From contig PHET01000011.1 of the NCBI GenBank assembly GCA_002841275.1, forward strand, positions 1 to 64,000: a DNA stretch of 64,000 bases, in the 5' to 3' direction. Below, one piece after another: positions 61,956 through 64,000 of the stretch; position 1 is the stretch's first letter, and each line of letters begins with the position of its first letter. The position numbers were made by a program, and so were the translations under genes. The DNA is from Actinobacteria bacterium HGW-Actinobacteria-7 (GTDB taxonomy: Bacteria > Actinomycetota > Coriobacteriia > Anaerosomatales > PHET01). The notes beneath the pieces were generated by a model, which worked only from the letters and a program-made list of their open reading frames with translations, did no database searches and was not told where the DNA came from.

Positions 61956-63008
61956 ATGGCGCGCGTGTTCGTTGCCATGAGCGGTGGCGTGGATTCAAGC
62001 GTAACTGCCGCTCTGCTGCTCGAACAGGGGCACGACGTAACAGGAATCACCATGCAACTGTGGCCGTCCTCGGATGCCGAGGGCGGCTGCTGTTCTGTTG
62101 CAGCGGTTCGTGACGCGCGCAGGGTCTGCGATCTGCTCGGCATTCCGCACTACGCGTGGAACTACCGCGAGACGTTCGAACGTGAGGTTGTCGCGCCGTT
62201 CGCGGCCGAGTATGCAATGGGGCGTACTCCGAACCCGTGTATCCGCTGCAACGATCGGGTCAAGTTTTCCGACCTGCTCGCCAAGGTCATGGCACAGGGT
62301 GCTGAGAGCCTTGCGACAGGGCACTACGCACGGATAGTCGCAGCCGACGACTCGGCGCTACGCCTCGCTCGCGGAATCGATCCGGGCAAGGACCAGAGCT
62401 ATTTCCTCTACCGTCTCACCCAGAACCAGCTGCGACATGTCCTGTTTCCTGTGGGGGAACTCCACAAGAGTGAAGTTCGAGCATTCGCCGAGAGGTTCGG
62501 CCTTCCGGTGGCGCGCAAGGCCGAGAGCCAGGAGACGTGTTTCGCAGTGGAGGGCGACTACGTGCCAGTCGTTAGCGAGAGGGAACCGTCCGCCACGAGG
62601 CCCGGGGAAATTGTCGCTCTAGACGGTGCCGTGCTGGGGACGCACGATGGAATCGCTAACCATACGGTGGGGCAGCGCAAGGGACTCGGAATCGGCGGAA
62701 CAGGTGACCCACTGTTCGTACTACGTCTCGATGCCGCGCTCAACCAGGTGGTCGTCGGTCCCCGGGAGGCACTGGCCGTCAACCGTATCGAGGCCTCCGA
62801 TGTGGTGTGGTACGGCTCAAGCATCGAAGAGGTCACTGCGGCTGTGCGTTACCGAATGCCCGCATCTGTTGCTCGGGCGACCTATGATGGTGAGCGACTT
62901 GTCGTGGAGTTCCAACGGCCCCTGTACGGGGTGGCTGCAGGCCAGAGCGTCGTATGCTACCAAGACGAGGTCGTCATCGGCGGGGGAGTGATCGAGTGCG
63001 CGAGCTGA
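61956..63008 (+). CDS. mnmA: tRNA-specific 2-thiouridylase
   Basis: Thiolates the wobble uridine of Glu, Gln and Lys tRNAs using sulfur from IscS. The 350-aa protein has the PP-loop SGGVDSS, the first catalytic cysteine in NPCIRCN and the second in ESQETCF. ATG 61956 is preferred over GTG 61953, which directly precedes it. A CC pair in EGGCCSVAA near residue 45 is common in this family. Its stop overlaps the next gene by 13 bases. Confidence 0.93.
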   Translation: MARVFVAMSGGVDSSVTAALLLEQGHDVTGITMQLWPSSDAEGGCCSVAAVRDARRVCDLLGIPHYAWNYRETFEREVVAPFAAEYAMGRTPNPCIRCNDRVKFSDLLAKVMAQGAESLATGHYARIVAADDSALRLARGIDPGKDQSYFLYRLTQNQLRHVLFPVGELHKSEVRAFAERFGLPVARKAESQETCFAVEGDYVPVVSEREPSATRPGEIVALDGAVLGTHDGIANHTVGQRKGLGIGGTGDPLFVLRLDAALNQVVVGPREALAVNRIEASDVVWYGSSIEEVTAAVRYRMPASVARATYDGERLVVEFQRPLYGVAAGQSVVCYQDEVVIGGGVIECAS

Positions 63009-63811
63009 TCGATTGCCACATCCACACTGAGCGGTGCGGGCATGCAACGGGCACTGTTGCCCAGATGGTCGGTGCCGCGGTCTTCTCGGGAATGGGAGGG
63101 ATCGTGCTCACCGAGCATCTTCCGCTGCCTGAATCGCTCGATCCGGACCATCAGCTCGCCATGCTGTCGTGCGACCTGGCAAGCTACGCCGATGAGGTAC
63201 GCGAACAAGCCGCACGTGTGAAGGGACTCGAGGTCGTGCTCGGGGCGGAGGCCGACTGGCTGCCCGGCCGTGAGTCATTTGCTCGGGACGTCCGCGATAC
63301 GGCCCGCGAACTGGGTGTCCAGGTGCTGCTTGGGAGTGTTCATTTCCTGGATGAGTGGGCCTTCGACGACCCGCACAGGATTGAGGAATGGGAGACCCAC
63401 GACGTCGACACGGTGTGGCGCGACTACTTCTCGGTATGGTGCGACGCTGCATCCAGCGGCGTCTTTGACGTCATGGCGCACCCTGATCTGGTCAAGAAGT
63501 TCGGACACCGGCCCGGCTTCGATCCTCGGGAGCTCTACTCCCAGGCCGCTGTGGCCGCTGCGGCCGGTGGTGTCCTGATCGAGGTCTCCACCGCCGGGTT
63601 GCGCAAGCCGGTAGGCGAGCTGTATCCGGCCTCTGACCTACTGGAAGCGTTCAGCGCGGCCGGAGTGGGTGCGACGGTGGGCTCAGACGCCCACGCGCCG
63701 GACGAGGTCGGCTATCGTCTGGACGCCGCCTATGACGCGCTCGCGAAGGCAGGCTACGACGCCGTATGCTTTCCAACCGGTCCGAAACGCTTCCGAGAGG
63801 TGGCTCTATGA
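62996..63811 (+). CDS. PHP-domain phosphatase, probable histidinol phosphatase (HisJ type)
   Basis: A 271-aa PHP-family metal-dependent phosphatase. Metal ligands are visible in DCHIHTERCGHA, GAEADW, GSVHFLDEWAFDD, MAHPDLVKKFG and GSDAH, and the pattern is that of HisJ/HisK (histidinol phosphatase). It overlaps mnmA, and no other histidine gene is adjacent, so the substrate is a family-based guess. GTG 62996 follows GGGGGAG; the frame upstream is a shadow of mnmA. Its stop overlaps the next start. Confidence 0.82.
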   Translation: MRELIDCHIHTERCGHATGTVAQMVGAAVFSGMGGIVLTEHLPLPESLDPDHQLAMLSCDLASYADEVREQAARVKGLEVVLGAEADWLPGRESFARDVRDTARELGVQVLLGSVHFLDEWAFDDPHRIEEWETHDVDTVWRDYFSVWCDAASSGVFDVMAHPDLVKKFGHRPGFDPRELYSQAAVAAAAGGVLIEVSTAGLRKPVGELYPASDLLEAFSAAGVGATVGSDAHAPDEVGYRLDAAYDALAKAGYDAVCFPTGPKRFREVAL

Positions 63812-64000
63812 GTGCGGTCAGAGTTGGCGATGTCGAACGGGCGGTAGCGCGACGCTTCCCGCTCGAACGTGCTGAGGACTGGGACCGCTGTGGTCTGCTG
63901 GCCGGTGACCCCGATGCTCTGGTCACCGGGGTGGTGCTCGCGTTGGACCCGACAATGGCGGCCATCGAACAGGCAGTCGCGCACGGAGCCAACGTACTCG
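63808..64000 (+). CDS. NIF3/DUF34 family protein (partial)
   Basis: Runs off the right edge after 64 codons. The start resembles NIF3-family proteins: VGDVERAVARRFPLERAEDWDRCGLLAGDP (in part) followed by VVLALDPTMAAIEQA, the usual beginning with the EDWDNxG-like motif. ATG 63808 overlaps the phosphatase stop. The family is a widespread metal-binding hexamer of unsettled function. The rest cannot be seen. Confidence 0.8.
   Translation, partial: MSAVRVGDVERAVARRFPLERAEDWDRCGLLAGDPDALVTGVVLALDPTMAAIEQAVAHGANVL

Overview
The window is a 64-kb piece of a high-GC bacterial chromosome. It looks like an anaerobic or facultative member of the Actinomycetota, most like deep-branching Coriobacteriia. 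The grounds are frequent GTG and TTG starts, compact ATGA or GTGA-coupled operons, and the gene orders cmk-plsC-ispH-DUF512-der-plsY-gpsA and Rrf2 regulator-iscS-iscU-mnmA. This assignment is an inference; no rRNA is present to test it.

Layout. 1-6.4 kb (minus strand): a very large secreted protein with an NHL-type propeller and a long stalk of Ig-like modules, broken near 1958 by a frameshift beside an exact 74-bp repeat. 6.5-10.4 kb: envelope-sugar genes (polyprenyl-phosphate sugar-1-phosphate transferase, galE, wecB) around a tRNA-Val(CAC). 10.5-14 kb: a disulfide reductase-family flavoprotein and an ABC-F ATPase. 14.15-25.4 kb: an 11-gene complex I operon, nuoABCDH-[nuoI fusion]-JKLMN. 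25.6-34.6 kb: two small proteins, a PilB-like ATPase, deoB-deoA, a DHH-CBS-nucleotidyltransferase fusion, an M50 protease and an unknown membrane protein. 34.7-39.9 kb: trpS, scpA-scpB, a pseudouridine synthase and cobU-cobS-cobC. 40-50.3 kb: hisC-tyrA-aroA-cmk-plsC-ispH-DUF512-der-plsY-gpsA. 50.3-55.6 kb: rpe, a small membrane protein, an FMN riboswitch with ribD-ribE-ribBA-ribH, and a DedA protein. 55.7-58.4 kb (minus): a second large secreted protein with a NIDO-like domain. 58.6-64 kb: crcB-DUF190, a structured intergenic region, Rrf2 regulator-iscS-iscU-mnmA, a PHP-family histidinol phosphatase and the start of a NIF3-family gene.

The most notable system is the complex I operon. It has no nuoE, nuoF or nuoG. 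The gene in the nuoI slot encodes a 712-aa protein whose two ends are NuoI and whose middle is a complete GltD-type FAD/NAD(P)H oxidoreductase with its own cysteine-rich domain. This suggests a complex I whose electron-input module is built into the NuoI subunit. The operon promoter carries an 18-bp imperfect palindrome like a Rex (NADH/NAD+ sensor) site over its -35 box. Two CRP-like palindromes, a structured promoter before hisC-tyrA-aroA, a possible 6S-like RNA before the Rrf2 regulator, and a His/Cys-rich tail on IscU are further points of interest.
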